Source: Parietaria judaica
Lineage: Eukaryota; Streptophyta; Magnoliopsida; Rosales; Urticaceae
Assembly (NCBI GenBank): GCA_954871525.1
Contig: OX940871.1
Location: forward strand, 2,976,001-3,040,000
Reading direction: 5' to 3'
Length of the DNA: 64,000 nt
The notes below the pieces were generated by a model. That model ran no database searches. It saw only the letters and a program-made list of their open reading frames with translations, and had not been told where the DNA came from. Both the position numbers and the translations under genes were made by a program. Within the stretch, counting starts at the first letter, position 1. Every line of letters begins with the position of its first letter. Shown in pieces: positions 47,145-57,452 of the stretch.

Positions 47145-48442
47145 ATTCTTATAATTTATAGTTAGGGTGCAGGTACCTATTTTTATTTATTTTTGCCATA
47201 TCCGGTATCCAGATCCGGAATCCGAGTTTTTTGAAATTGAGATCAGGTAACATTAATTAACAATAACATAACTTAAACCGCAGTAAATATATTCTTGAAA
47301 CTATTTCAATGGTTTTTCATCCGTAATTCTCAATAAGTGTAGATTATCCGTCGATAATTCTTGATAAGTGTCGATAATGATAAACTACAGTTTTAGTAAT
47401 TTTCCTTCATTAATTTTTGAAAATCTATCAATAATCCTCGAAAACGGCAACCGATTTATCGGCAAAAATGACATTTTGAACCTTGATACTACGTCCTTCA
47501 ATATCTTGAGAGAGCGTATTCAGAATCCCATATGAAAACAAGTAAAAATGTTGGATTTTTAAAGTCCTATTGGAGAACTTTTCGGGACCCTAAAATGGCT
47601 TTAGAGCCATAAATTACTCTTCTTATTATCAACGTGGAGCCTCATAACATGAAGACATAATTAGGCAGAAGTCCACATTAAAACTAGGAATTTAAAAAGA
47701 GACAATTTCTACATTTCATAAACTTCAAGTTACATAACCCCACTAGTATTAAAATTAGAAATCAATGTTTAAACATAAAAAGTTCAATAGTGTTGGTTAA
47801 TTTTTTTGTTTTGTCCTTTTTGCTTGTTCTTATCTTTGTAATCAAAGATCATACGTCTACAAACATCCCATCTTCCTACATCACATATGTATAATGTACC
47901 TCACTATATAATTTATAATTGTTTCCATATAATATTTTCTTCAAAAAAAAATCTAAGTTGTGGCAAAGACTTAGATTAATAAATAAAATAATCGTTTTTA
48001 TGGAATCGAACTCTGTATATTTTATCAATGCTACTTGTATTGTAAAGGTCCAACGTCTAAAGAGAAAGAAAATAATAAAAATGGGTAAATTTTATTCTAT
48101 TTTTCTTGATTAATTTAGGTTTTATCACTCAGATTATATAAAATAGATTTAACATACATAAAAAAATAAAAAATAAAGTGCCTTAAAACACAATATAGCT
48201 AGGAGAATATTTCATCTCTGAAATTTCTAATTGTAATACATTCTTTATAAGTACCGTCCGAATTTAAGGAAAAATGTTCAAAGTTTTTTTTTTTTTTTTC
48301 CATCAAGTTTTCACTATTGATTTTATATTTTTTTATTTATAGAGTTCTATACTTTCCAAGGCTCCATAATTTATATTTTGGAATTGTCTTAGTCTCTGAC
48401 CTAAATAATACCTACTCGTTCTTTCTTTCCTTAATTTGCATA
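47145..48442. other. intergenic, no gene
   Basis: AT-rich. The ATCGATAATTC/AACCGATTTATCGG degenerate repeat lies at 47280-47495. A T-run is at 48284-48300. A short open frame at 47919-48113 is Lys/Ile-rich low-complexity sequence and is not supported as a gene. Confidence 0.5.
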
Positions 48443-49826
48443 CTAATTTCGCCACTGACTGATATACGGCGTGAATAACTCAACAATTGACTCTCTACTC
48501 GGAAGGCATTCCTTAATAGATGGAATGTCCATAAAATCGGCTGACCAATCATGAAGACACGGAAATTCGTCGGCGCCAACGAGCTTCATGTCTCCGACTT
48601 CTTGGAGGGCATCGAGCCAAAGCGGGACCCACCCGACCACCAAATCGAGATATCCGACCCTTTCTCCCGAAAAGAAATGTTTACCGGAAATCTCTTTCTC
48701 GAGGAATGCTAAACTCTCTTTGGCGGCCTCTATTGCCTTTCCTTTCTTTTCTCCTTGAGCTATGCATGCTCGGAATGAGCCGAGCAAAACCTAGTTACGA
48801 CCAAACTCACAAGTGTTAAATTTCTCTGCTCTCCATTTTTATTTTTATTTTTTATGTTTGCTATTTTTAAACTAAAAATTGAGCGTTAAATAAATACCAC
48901 TAAATTGTTTGAAAATCTCATAAGAATGATCTTTTGGCTAATTTCCCCACTATACGGTATAATTCTAATTTATCTCCTACACTACTTGTATAATTGTAAT
49001 GGTTCATATAGAAAAAAGGTCAAAAGCCCACACTGTTCTACGAAATATGACAGGTTGCCCATGGGCAACCCGAAACCGATAAGATCGATGAAAAATTCAA
49101 TACCGATAGTTAGTGAATTTTGGTGAAAATGTCCACCATACCTTCAACTTGAGAATTTTTATTTTTATTTTTTATCAATACCTTTTTCCGGCTTATTAAA
49201 AGCCACGGAGACGGAATTTTTTTTGCTTTAATTACGAAAAAATCAATGCAAAAATATAAAATTATAAATAATTTTATTATATTACAAATAATATATTATT
49301 CAGAAGGCCTATTTGTAGCATACCCATAACAAGTTAGCATACATAAATCACCATCGGCATATTATCGATATCGGTATTTCAAAAACCTTACTTAGTACCA
49401 ATTCGGCGGAAACATGTTGATGAAATTATAAAAATGAAAACAGAGTCAATTTGATTCCACTATCACGGTTTCCAGAGTTGTACATAAAAACGTATATATA
49501 CATACCTTCTCATCGGAAAATTTAGCCCAGAATCGAGCGTTGGCCCTCTCGAGAGGGTCACGGGGTAGCAAGGGAGTGCCAGATGGCCACGTGTCGTCGA
49601 TGTACTCGAGGATGACGAGAGACTCGGCAACGGGCTTACGGTTGTGCAAAAGCACTGGAATCTTCTTGTGGACGGGATTGTACTTGAGAAGCGTTTGACT
49701 CTTGTTCTTCGGATCTTTCTCTTCTAAGTAGTCAAAGTCAACGCCTTTCAGCCTGAGAGCCCACTCGATCCTCGCGCAGTACAAGCTCTTCACTGAACCG
49801 ATCAGTTTCACTTCTCCCATATTCAT
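48443..49826 (-). CDS. tau-class glutathione S-transferase (GST-f)
   Basis: Exons 49826-49506 and 48790-48443 with a 715-bp intron give 222 residues (220 from MGEVKL). It has [19 protein letters not shown] with the catalytic Ser, NPVHKKIPVLLHNRKPVAES for glutathione binding, ILEYIDDTW, and [16 protein letters not shown] where the other copies have FFAGES(I/V)GYLD. It is the most diverged member: FDYLEEKDPKNKS replaces [12 protein letters not shown], and the C-terminus ends early at FTPYISQWRN, without the RSLEA tail. It is intact and separated from the main array by about 12 kb holding the MATE-1 pseudogene and mobile elements. The shared upstream box lies about 660 bp upstream. Confidence 0.93.
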
Positions 49827-51479
49827 ATCATATGATGAAAAAATATGTTTCGTTTTCCAAAAGCTAAAGCTTGAAGATCGTGTTATTTGTGTGATTTAAT
49901 AATTTGATTATTTATAAGAAGCAAAAACGAGTTGTAATAAGTTAGCAATTACTAGGAATGCCCCCTGAATTTTGCACATTGACGCATTTTTTTCTCCGGA
50001 ATTTTAATTTTTGGCAAAAATACCTCTTTTGTACTCTGAAAACTTAGCATGTTGCCCCTTGTATATGTTAAAAACGACAAAAAAAAAACTATTCAATGTT
50101 TGCAACATATATATGACTTAGTTGAAGATTCTTAGCAACATAAATTATGAGACTATTATCAAGCAATAAACGAGTCGAATTTTTCAATAATAAATAAGAT
50201 AAAAGTTTCACAAAAATTTGAAAAAAATTATAAAATTGGTAAATAAAAAATTACTCTTAAACAAATTTAGCCTCGTATACACTAGCTAGTTTTAAAAAAA
50301 AATATCATTTTGTAATAATGAAACAATATTAATGTGCTATTTAAAAATATACCGGCATTATTGCTATATTAAGCTAAAATGCATAGGTCAATATACAGCA
50401 ACATTGAAAAGTCAAGAGACTGATAAAAGAAAAAAAAAAAAAAAAGACCACATCTTTTCTTTTTTTCCAATGAAGGAAGGCTCGTGTGACATCATTGCTT
50501 GCGAAATTGACAATGACTTTGAGGCTTTGACTATCTAGAATTGTGTTGTGTCAAGCATGGTTTTAAATGCCCAATGCTGATACCGGTGAAATTTCTCAAC
50601 TTCTATTTACGGGTGTTGTTTGTCGATGGAAAAGTCTAAAAAAAAAAAAAAAAAAGAACACCGCATACCGCATAACGTATGAATTATTGACAAAAATGTC
50701 GGAAAATAATTTTTAGTATTTTGACAACATTTTTATAAGTTCAAATTTACCTAAAATCAACATAAAACTTGGTAGATCTTTTAACATAACAAACATATAA
50801 TCCCTAAATATCCCCAATAATAATTATTAAAATTAACACTAAAACCCTGATTTTTTTTTAAGAAAAACCGAACCTAATCCTTCACATTAATTTTTTCCGG
50901 CACGCCCACGACATGTCACCAGCGTATCGCGAAATGTCAAGTGCTCCATATTTTAATGATTTTATTACTATTAAGTTCGGTTGGTAATAAGTGTTGTGTC
51001 TTCTATTACAGGAAGAAAAAAATATGGGGTCTGATGTTAATTTGCAGCACCTATTGCACAAATATACGCTTAACGAAAGGAACGAATTGATTATCGTATG
51101 ATAAAAATAATTTGACTATCTAAACGAAGTATAAATTACTCTTCGCTTAGAGTCCCGACAATCTCAATCCGCAAAAATAAATCTAATTTGTTAGAATGAA
51201 GATCTCGAGAAATCAGTTCAAAGATAAGAAAACCTAAATGTAAAGAACTATAATGAATCCACGCACAATTACATCCTCATTAATGCACTCCAATGATTTA
51301 ACAGTAGTTCACGTGGAATTTAATCAATAAGTTTTTAATTATTCATTCACTTTTTAAGAAGAGAACCGAACGGTTGTTTAAGGTCTTAAGTAAGATACCC
51401 GTGTCTCGTTCGAGTGGAGCAGGGTCGCTTTTATTGAGTTTTAAAGAGAACAAATTGCGTTAAACTCTTAGCTAGAAAG
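49827..51479. other. GST-f upstream region, no gene
   Basis: AT-rich. Contains the shared GST upstream box at 50487. A-rich runs lie at 50430-50445 and 50637-50655. Sequence from about 51350 may already belong to the organellar insert that is clear from 51480. Confidence 0.5.
50487..50522 (-). promoter_or_regulatory. conserved GST upstream box (GST-f copy)
   Basis: TGACATCATTGCTTGCGAAA followed by TTGACAATGACTTTGA, upstream of the most distant GST. Its near-identity to the GST-c and GST-d boxes, despite diverged genes and flanks, argues for selection or gene conversion. Confidence 0.5.
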
Positions 51480-51565
51480 GCCAACCAAGATCGGATATAG
51501 CTGGTTTTCCGCGAAATCTATTTCAGTAGAGCGTATGATGTCGATGGCCCGAGGTAGAGCACTCA
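51480..51565 (+). other. nuclear insert of mitochondrial 26S rRNA (NUMT fragment)
   Basis: About 85 bp match my knowledge of plant mitochondrial large-subunit rRNA: ACCAAGATCGGATATAGCTGG, GGTTTTCCGCGAAATCTATT, AGTAGAGCG and GCCCGAGGTAGAGCACTCA. This is the conserved domain of bacterial-type 23S rRNA (AGCTGGTTxxCCGCGAAA... GGTAGAGCACT). It is too short to work as rRNA and lies in nuclear intergenic DNA next to a retrotransposon. The left limit may extend to about 51350. Confidence 0.75.
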
Positions 51566-51653
51566 GCAAGACACCGTGTATCACAATGTTTATCAAGAAA
51601 GTGCGTATATGATGGGATATTCCGGCCCGGTTAACCTCTTCCACACTTTCTTC

Positions 51654-53710
51654 TCAGGTCTCGGTGGTCCGGTTCTCTGCCGGTTTGGTTTCGGTACGGG
51701 GTGGGTGGTGGTCAACTCTGTGTCGGTAAATAGGATTGCTCGGGCGTTGCAAAACCAGGGCTGTATAACCCCCAAAGGAGTGCCCTCCTCGTTCCGGTGG
51801 TAGTTGATACTCGGTATTCTGAGCTAGCTTCATTGCGGAGAGCTCGGTACTTGGCTTATGATATTCCACAACAGTAGTCCGGTTCTCTGCCGGTTTGGTT
51901 TCGGTACGGGGTGGGTGGTGGTCAACTCTGTCTCGGTAAATAGGATTGCTCGGGCGTTGCAAAACCGGGGCTGTATAACCCCCAAAGGAGCGCCCTCCTC
52001 GTTCCGGTGGTAGTTGATACTCGGTATTCTGAGCTAGCTTCATTGCAGAGAACTCGGTACTTGGCTTATGATATTCCACAACAGTAGTCCGGTTCTCTGC
52101 CGGTTTGGTTTCGGTACGGGGTGGGTGGTGGTCAACTCTGTCTCGGTAAATAGGATTGCTCGGGCGTTGCAAAGCCGGGGCTGTATAACCCCCAAAGGAG
52201 CGCCTTCCTCGTTCCGGTGGTAGTTGATACTCGGTATTCCGAGCTAGCTTCATTGCGGAGAACTCGGTACTTGGCTTATGATATTCCACAACAGTAGTCC
52301 GGTTCTCTGCCGGTTTGGTTTCGGTACGGGGTGGGTGGTGGTCAACTCTGTGTCGGTAAATAGGATTGCTCGGGCGTTGCAAAGCCGGGGCTGTATAACC
52401 CCCAAAGGAGTGCCCTCCTCGTTCCGGTGGTAGTTGATACTCAGTATTCCGAGCTAGCTTCATTGCTGAGAACTCGGTACTTGGCTTATGATATTCCACA
52501 ACAGTAGTCCGGTTCTCTGCCGGTTTGGTTCCGGTACGGGGTGGGTGGTGGTCAACTCTGTGTCGGTAAATAGGATTGCTCGGGCGTTGCAAAATCGGGG
52601 CTGTATACCCCCAAAGGAGCGCCCTCCTCGTTCCGGTGGTAGTTGATACTCGGTATTCCGAGCTAGCTTCATTGCGGAGAACACGGTACTTGGCTTATGA
52701 TATTCCACAACTCGCTTGACCTCATCCGACAATCCCGCACAAAACAGCCATATTTGAATTAGGCTCGGCAATTTATGACTTTTATTTGCAAGTTGCTCGA
52801 AACGCTTACAGTAAAGGTCGACGGAAGTGGTTTGCCGGAGATTGATGAGCTCGCCCAACGGAGTGGACAATTCCCGAAGCCCGAAACGATCCATTATGTG
52901 CTCTCGAAATTCTGTCCACGAAAGACGCTCTTCGATGAGGTGCCTCACGTTGTCGTACCACTCTCTAGCCGTCTCTACCATTGCTCCTCGGGCTTGACGC
53001 ACCATTGCATCGTCCTCAAAAATCCGTTGGTCGTCGAAATAGTCCTCGCACTTCTTCAACCACTTGGCCGGGTCGGTTCCGTTTTCTCCATCGAAGGAGG
53101 GAAGATCCTTGCGAGGGACGTCCGTAGTTGACCGGTTTTGTGACCGATCGTTGGCGTGAAAACCCCCACGATCGGTGTATTCCCCGATATAACCCCGGCC
53201 GATAGGCTTAGCCGGCCACGCCCCTCCGCTGTCCCTGCCAAAAAATCCACCATTCCCGCGCGATAAAGACTGTGCCTTGGGTCCCCATGCGCCGTCCTCG
53301 CTCACTGCCCGGCGTTGTCGACCGAAATCGTCGTTGCGGAGCTGGCGTTCCTCTACCGATCGCACATCGGAGATACGACGAGCGTCATCGAAACGCACGT
53401 CATGCGGCTTGAACGGACTTGCGGCCGTCTGCGTCGGCACTGGCGCTACTGGTTGCGAGCTCGATTTGAGGGGAGAGTTTGATCCTTCTTCTCCGTTTTC
53501 TCCTTCCTTCGCCTTCGGACGAGGGCTGTTTGGCTGCGATTTTTGTTCCAGCAATTGGGCCAAAAGGTTGGCTTGGCGATCCTCCATTCCTCGCAGCATC
53601 TGCGCCATCAGGGCTGTTAGGCGCGCTTCAGACGCAGCAATCTCCGTGATGATGACCTGCTTCGTCTTAGGGTCGATTTCTTCCATTCCCATCTCTGCCG
53701 TGCCTCCCAT
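51654..53710 (-). pseudogene. Ty3/gypsy-type gag with 70-residue tandem repeats, frameshifted
   Basis: Gag starts MGGTAEMGMEEIDPK at 53710, just after a primer-binding site. The N-terminal part has a helical stretch (ASEARLTALMAQMLRGMEDR) and a Pro/Ser/Arg-rich linker. The capsid-type domain follows: KDLPSFDGENGTDPAKWLKK, AREWYDNVRHLIEERLSWTE, EFREHIMDRFGLRELSTPLG and LANKSHKLPSLIQIWLFCAG. After VKRVVEYHKPST come five copies of a 70-residue Pro/Arg-rich unit. A missing A near 52607 shifts the frame in the first unit; the frame then stays open to TTET-stop at 51654. No zinc knuckle, protease, reverse transcriptase or integrase is present. This is a truncated element, non-functional. Confidence 0.85.
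51671..52720 (-). repeat. five 210-bp tandem repeats inside gag
   Basis: The block GGTTCTCTGCCGGTTTGGTT recurs at 51671, 51881, 52091, 52301 and 52511, exactly 210 bp apart. Copies differ by a few substitutions, plus one single-base deletion in the copy at 52511. Since 210 is a multiple of three, each unit is 70 codons and the frame is kept. The translated unit includes EYHKPSTEFSAMKLARNTEY, YQLPPERGG and PSNPIYRHRVDHHPPRT. Confidence 0.97.
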
Positions 53711-53717
53711 GGTCACT

Positions 53718-53730
53718 GGCTCCGGTACCA
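53718..53730 (-). other. retrotransposon primer-binding site
   Basis: Minus strand TGGTACCGGAGCC, two bases inside the LTR end (CATATCA-AT-TGGTACC). It resembles the usual initiator-Met tRNA site TGGTATCAGAGCC with two differences. Its place between LTR and gag fixes the element's orientation. Confidence 0.7.
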
Positions 53731-53733
53731 AAT

Positions 53734-54106
53734 TGATATGAGCCCGGGTCTGGGCTCTAGTGATCGGCGGTGTGCCCGACAAAGAGTGTGCAGCAAGACT
53801 GTGCGACAAAACAAAGAGAGAGAGAAAAGAGTCTTCCGTAAGTGTGACCCTAATCCTAATTAAGGATTAAAGTTAAGATTGGAGGCTATTTTTTTATTGC
53901 TGAAACTGGCCTATATATAGGCCGTAACAAATCTGGAAAGTCTCCTAATCGGGAAACGACGACAAGACATTCATAAAATTAGACTCGACAAAAGCAGTAA
54001 TAAAATAAAATAACCCGCTGCCTTCTAAGACGCCTAGCCACTTGTTGACGCTTCTCCCGTCATCTTCCTTCGATGATACGTGTTCCGAAATCTCGGGTCC
54101 GTATCA
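53734..54106 (-). mobile_element. 5' LTR of the Ty3-type element
   Basis: On the minus strand it runs from TGATACGGACCCGAGATTTC to GGGCTCATATCA (373 bp), ending in the inverted pair TGATA/TATCA. It contains a TATA box (GGCCTATATATAGGCC) and an AATAAA signal. It is followed directly by the primer-binding site and gag. No second LTR is present in the window, so the element is truncated at its 3' side (near 51.6 kb). Confidence 0.75.
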
Positions 54107-54203
54107 ATTTGTTATGCTTCATCTAAATTAATTAAGAAAGAAACATCGTTGTGTGTACGTATTTTTACATTTACATGTATTTCACTTGAAAGATTTACTA
54201 ACA

Positions 54204-55468
54204 TGGGGCGGAGCTATTCAATGACCAATGTATGTACGGGCACCACCTGAAAATCGCGCGTAAAAAATTGAACGAAAAATTATTGTTTTGGAAAAAGTCA
54301 AAATCAGTGAAAACCATAGAAATAATATTAAAGTCCAAACAAAACATCTAAACAATTTAGCTTAGGTGGCTTCTTTGAAGTAATACAAGGACTTGATTTC
54401 TGGGGGGTGAGTAGTCCCAAAAATGTGGATCCGGATTAAAACCCGGATTCATTTTTTTTTTAAGTCGGACCCGGAACTATCCGGGTCCGGAAGAAGTCGG
54501 AACCGGAACTATCCGGGTCCGGAAAAAGTCGGACCCGGATAGGTCCGGTTCCGGCCTTAAAAAAAAAATAAAAAAATTAAAAGTTATAATCTGGGCCATC
54601 GATCTCGCGATCCGACGGCCCAGATTAAAGGACTACACATTAAATAAACGAAATAAATAAATAAATAAATAAATATTTTTAAAAACCCGGAACCGGATTT
54701 ATCTAGGTCCGACCTTTTTCCGGAACCGGATAAATCCGGTACCGGGTTTTGGGCGGCAAATTTTTTTTGATACGGTCGGGTACCAAATTGGCTCACATTT
54801 TTGGGACTAGTGGTGAGGAGTTCAACTTCCATCACACTCTATTTTTATTTATTTTCAATACAAGTAAATAGTAATAGTTCTTTTTTTTTATCATTTCTAG
54901 TTAATTTTTTTTCAATACTAGTAATAGTTCCAATCAATACTTTTTTTATCCTTTCTAATTAAATTATCTATAAGTTGTTGATAACAAATTCGTTAAAATC
55001 TACATAAGAACTTGATGTTTTAATTTGCAAGCTATGTCACATTTTAGTAACAATTATATTTTTTTAACATTAAAGATTATTGTTATTTATGTGCTTAAAA
55101 ATAAAAACTTTAACTATTTACTTAGTGAAATTATTATTTTTTAGAAAAAATGTTTATTTTTTATATTTTGTGTTATACAAAAGAGACAAAGTTCTTAATA
55201 TTTTTTCATAGTGAAAGTCGCAATATTATCGTTATCATTTCCTATTAAATTTAATCCTTATTGTTTATAATAAACGTTAAAATTGGCATGAGAACTTAAT
55301 GTAGTAAATTTACAAGTTATATCACATTTTTGTACCAATTATATTTTTTATTATCAAAGATTTTTGTTATATATGTGCTTGAAAAATAAAATCATTAAAT
55401 ATTTACCTTAAAAAACCGTTAAAAATTTACTTAAGCACCACCTGAACTGAAATCCTGGCTCCGCGACA
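54204..55468. mobile_element. hAT-like non-autonomous element with internal duplication (candidate)
   Basis: Left end GGGGCGGAGC at 54204, right end CTGGCTCCGCGAC at about 55455-55468; the GCACCACCTGA motif lies near both ends. The same end type occurs at 7836. Inside, a segment of about 300 bp is tandemly duplicated: blocks near 54960-55110 (TCACATTTTAGTAACAATTA) recur near 55250-55400 (TCACATTTTTGTACCAATTA). A second element is nested at 54412-54809. No coding sequence and no clear target duplication. Confidence 0.5.
54412..54809. mobile_element. nested foldback element with GGTCCGG repeats
   Basis: Ends TAGTCCCAAAAATGTGGATC and, in reverse complement, TAGTCCCAAAAATGTGAGCC, so 17 bp match closely. 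The flanks GGGGTGAG (54404-54411) and GTGGTGAG (54810-54817) agree at 7 of 8, pointing to a hAT-type 8-bp duplication. The interior is built from short GGGTCCGG/CCGGAACC repeats, including a tandem AACTATCCGGGTCCGGAA block at 54474-54523. Non-coding. Confidence 0.75.
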
Positions 55469-55499
55469 TTAATTGTTTTCTAGACAAGTAAGTATATTT

Positions 55500-55860
55500 G
55501 TACCATGGACAAAGTTAATAAAAACGACACGAAAAAATGATAGTGAACGTGACATGACATCCATCATGTTGATAAAAACGACAATAAAGAATGATGAGTT
55601 AATAAAATCGACGACAAAAAATGATACTGAACATGATAACAATGTTGAAGAAAACGACAACAAAGAATGATAAGTTGAAAAAACGACAAAAAAGAATTGT
55701 AACAAACACGATGACAATGTCGATGAAAACGACAGTAAATAATGATAAGTTGAAACAAACGACAAAAAAATTGTAATAAACAAGATGACAACGACAAAAA
55801 AGAATGATAAGTTGATTAAAACGACAACGAATAATGAAAGTGAGCATGAGAGTCTTAAGA
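55500..55860. repeat. degenerate minisatellite, AACGACAAxAAAGAATGATAA unit
   Basis: Many imperfect copies of a 20-50 bp unit built on AAACGACAA, AGAATGATAAGTTGA and GATGACAATG. The plus strand is strongly A/G-rich. Long open frames on the minus strand here (Phe/Ser/Leu-rich) arise from this composition and are not genes. Confidence 0.8.
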
Positions 55861-57452
55861 CAATCATTTTTTAAATTATTTTAATTGGGATTTTGAAAAA
55901 GCTTGAGCTACAGTATCATTAAATTCGTATATTTTGTCTCTTTTCATTAATTTGATGTTGATTGTGACAACACAAAATATGTGTAGATATCAAAACAAGC
56001 CACATTATTACAAATAATTTCCAATCTAAACTACATATAAAAAACGTTAAAATTAAGTTTTTCTTTAACAAACAAACAAATAAATAAAACGACTCAAGTT
56101 TATTAACATTATTTGGTAATTGGAAGTTTGAAATCTTACACTTAAAAATCATTGGAGTTTTTTTCTTTACAATCTATAAGATAAAAAAAAAGTGCCTTCA
56201 TACGTAATATATTCTGTATTATATTTTCAAGTTTAGATTATAGTGAATTATAATAGTAAATGTATTTAATTATTCAAAGTAACACATTTGTGTAGTGTAG
56301 GACTATAAAATGATAAATGTATAATTATAAAGTGTAGGACTATATAATAATAATAAAGATATCTGAAAAGAAATAGTGTGATTAATGATAATAAATGAAA
56401 AAATGTATTAACATGTGAATAGTGATTACAATGTATCACAATAAAATTGCTGTATTGTGTCATCTTCAATAAAAATGTTATTAAGAAACATGATGTTAAA
56501 AATGTGCAATAAAAAATTAATTTTTTTTTTTAAATGAAGAGTAAACATAGAAAATAAATTCAGAAAAGACAACTAGTTTAGAATCACATGTCATGTTTCT
56601 TATTTTTAGTCATTATTAAATTAAATTAAGTAGAAGTAAGCTGACTTTGTCCTTAATCCATAAATGAGCCTGTTGTCAGGGTTCTAGTGAACCAATTATA
56701 ATTACCAATTATCACAATATATATGTTAGATCATGATTGGGACTTGTGAGATATAAAATTATCAACTCTCTTAAAAAAATATAAATATAAAAATATCAGA
56801 CTTCAGTAAAATCTGAGAAATCTCATTTATGTGGAGAAATTATAGTATTATGTGTAGTTAATGTCGTCGAGTGTGACTAATTACTAAACTTCAAGTATTA
56901 TGCTTAAATAATTTCTATTATAAAAAAAATAGATTTGTCATTAATAAATTTATATAAACTAAACACTCATTTCGAGAAGAGAAACACTGGTAAAAATCTA
57001 CAGGTATCGGAAGAGCTCGGATTGGCATTCGTGAGCGAATCAACAACCCGTGCTTGTTCAAGTTTTCCACTGCGTCAGTAAGTTAATGACGTTACAAGAA
57101 TGAAGCGGTCAACTCCCCAAATGTGATTTTAAGTATTTTTGCTACCACTTTTAAATTTTGAGTACACGAAGAATTCTTTGACCAAACTTTAAGTATTTTC
57201 ACCGTCATTAACCTTAAAATAAAATGACGACTAGGTTAATTAACTACTAAAATGGCCATTACTAAATATTTCATGCATATTAAAGATATATACGTAATAT
57301 TATTTAATAGGAGTTTTTTTTTTTTTTTTGAAACGGTGGAATTTTAAAAAAATAAATAAATTTATTGTAACAAGAATCAAATAAATTGTGTCAATACGCA
57401 AAATATTATGTGAGCTTTAGATTCAAACTCCACATCAATAGCGATAAGAGCA
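55861..57452. other. intergenic, MATE-2 promoter side
   Basis: AT-rich, no gene. T- or A-runs lie at 56519-56530 and 57314-57329. The immediate upstream of MATE-2 shows no element I can name. Confidence 0.5.

Noticed and set aside
51671..52720. Regularly spaced repeats that could suggest a CRISPR-like array
   Set aside because: Units are contiguous 210-bp tandem copies without unique spacers, they are coding, and the genome is a plant nuclear one.
55469..55867. Phe/Ser/Leu-rich open frames on the minus strand that look like membrane proteins
   Set aside because: They are translations of the purine-rich degenerate minisatellite and have no family features.
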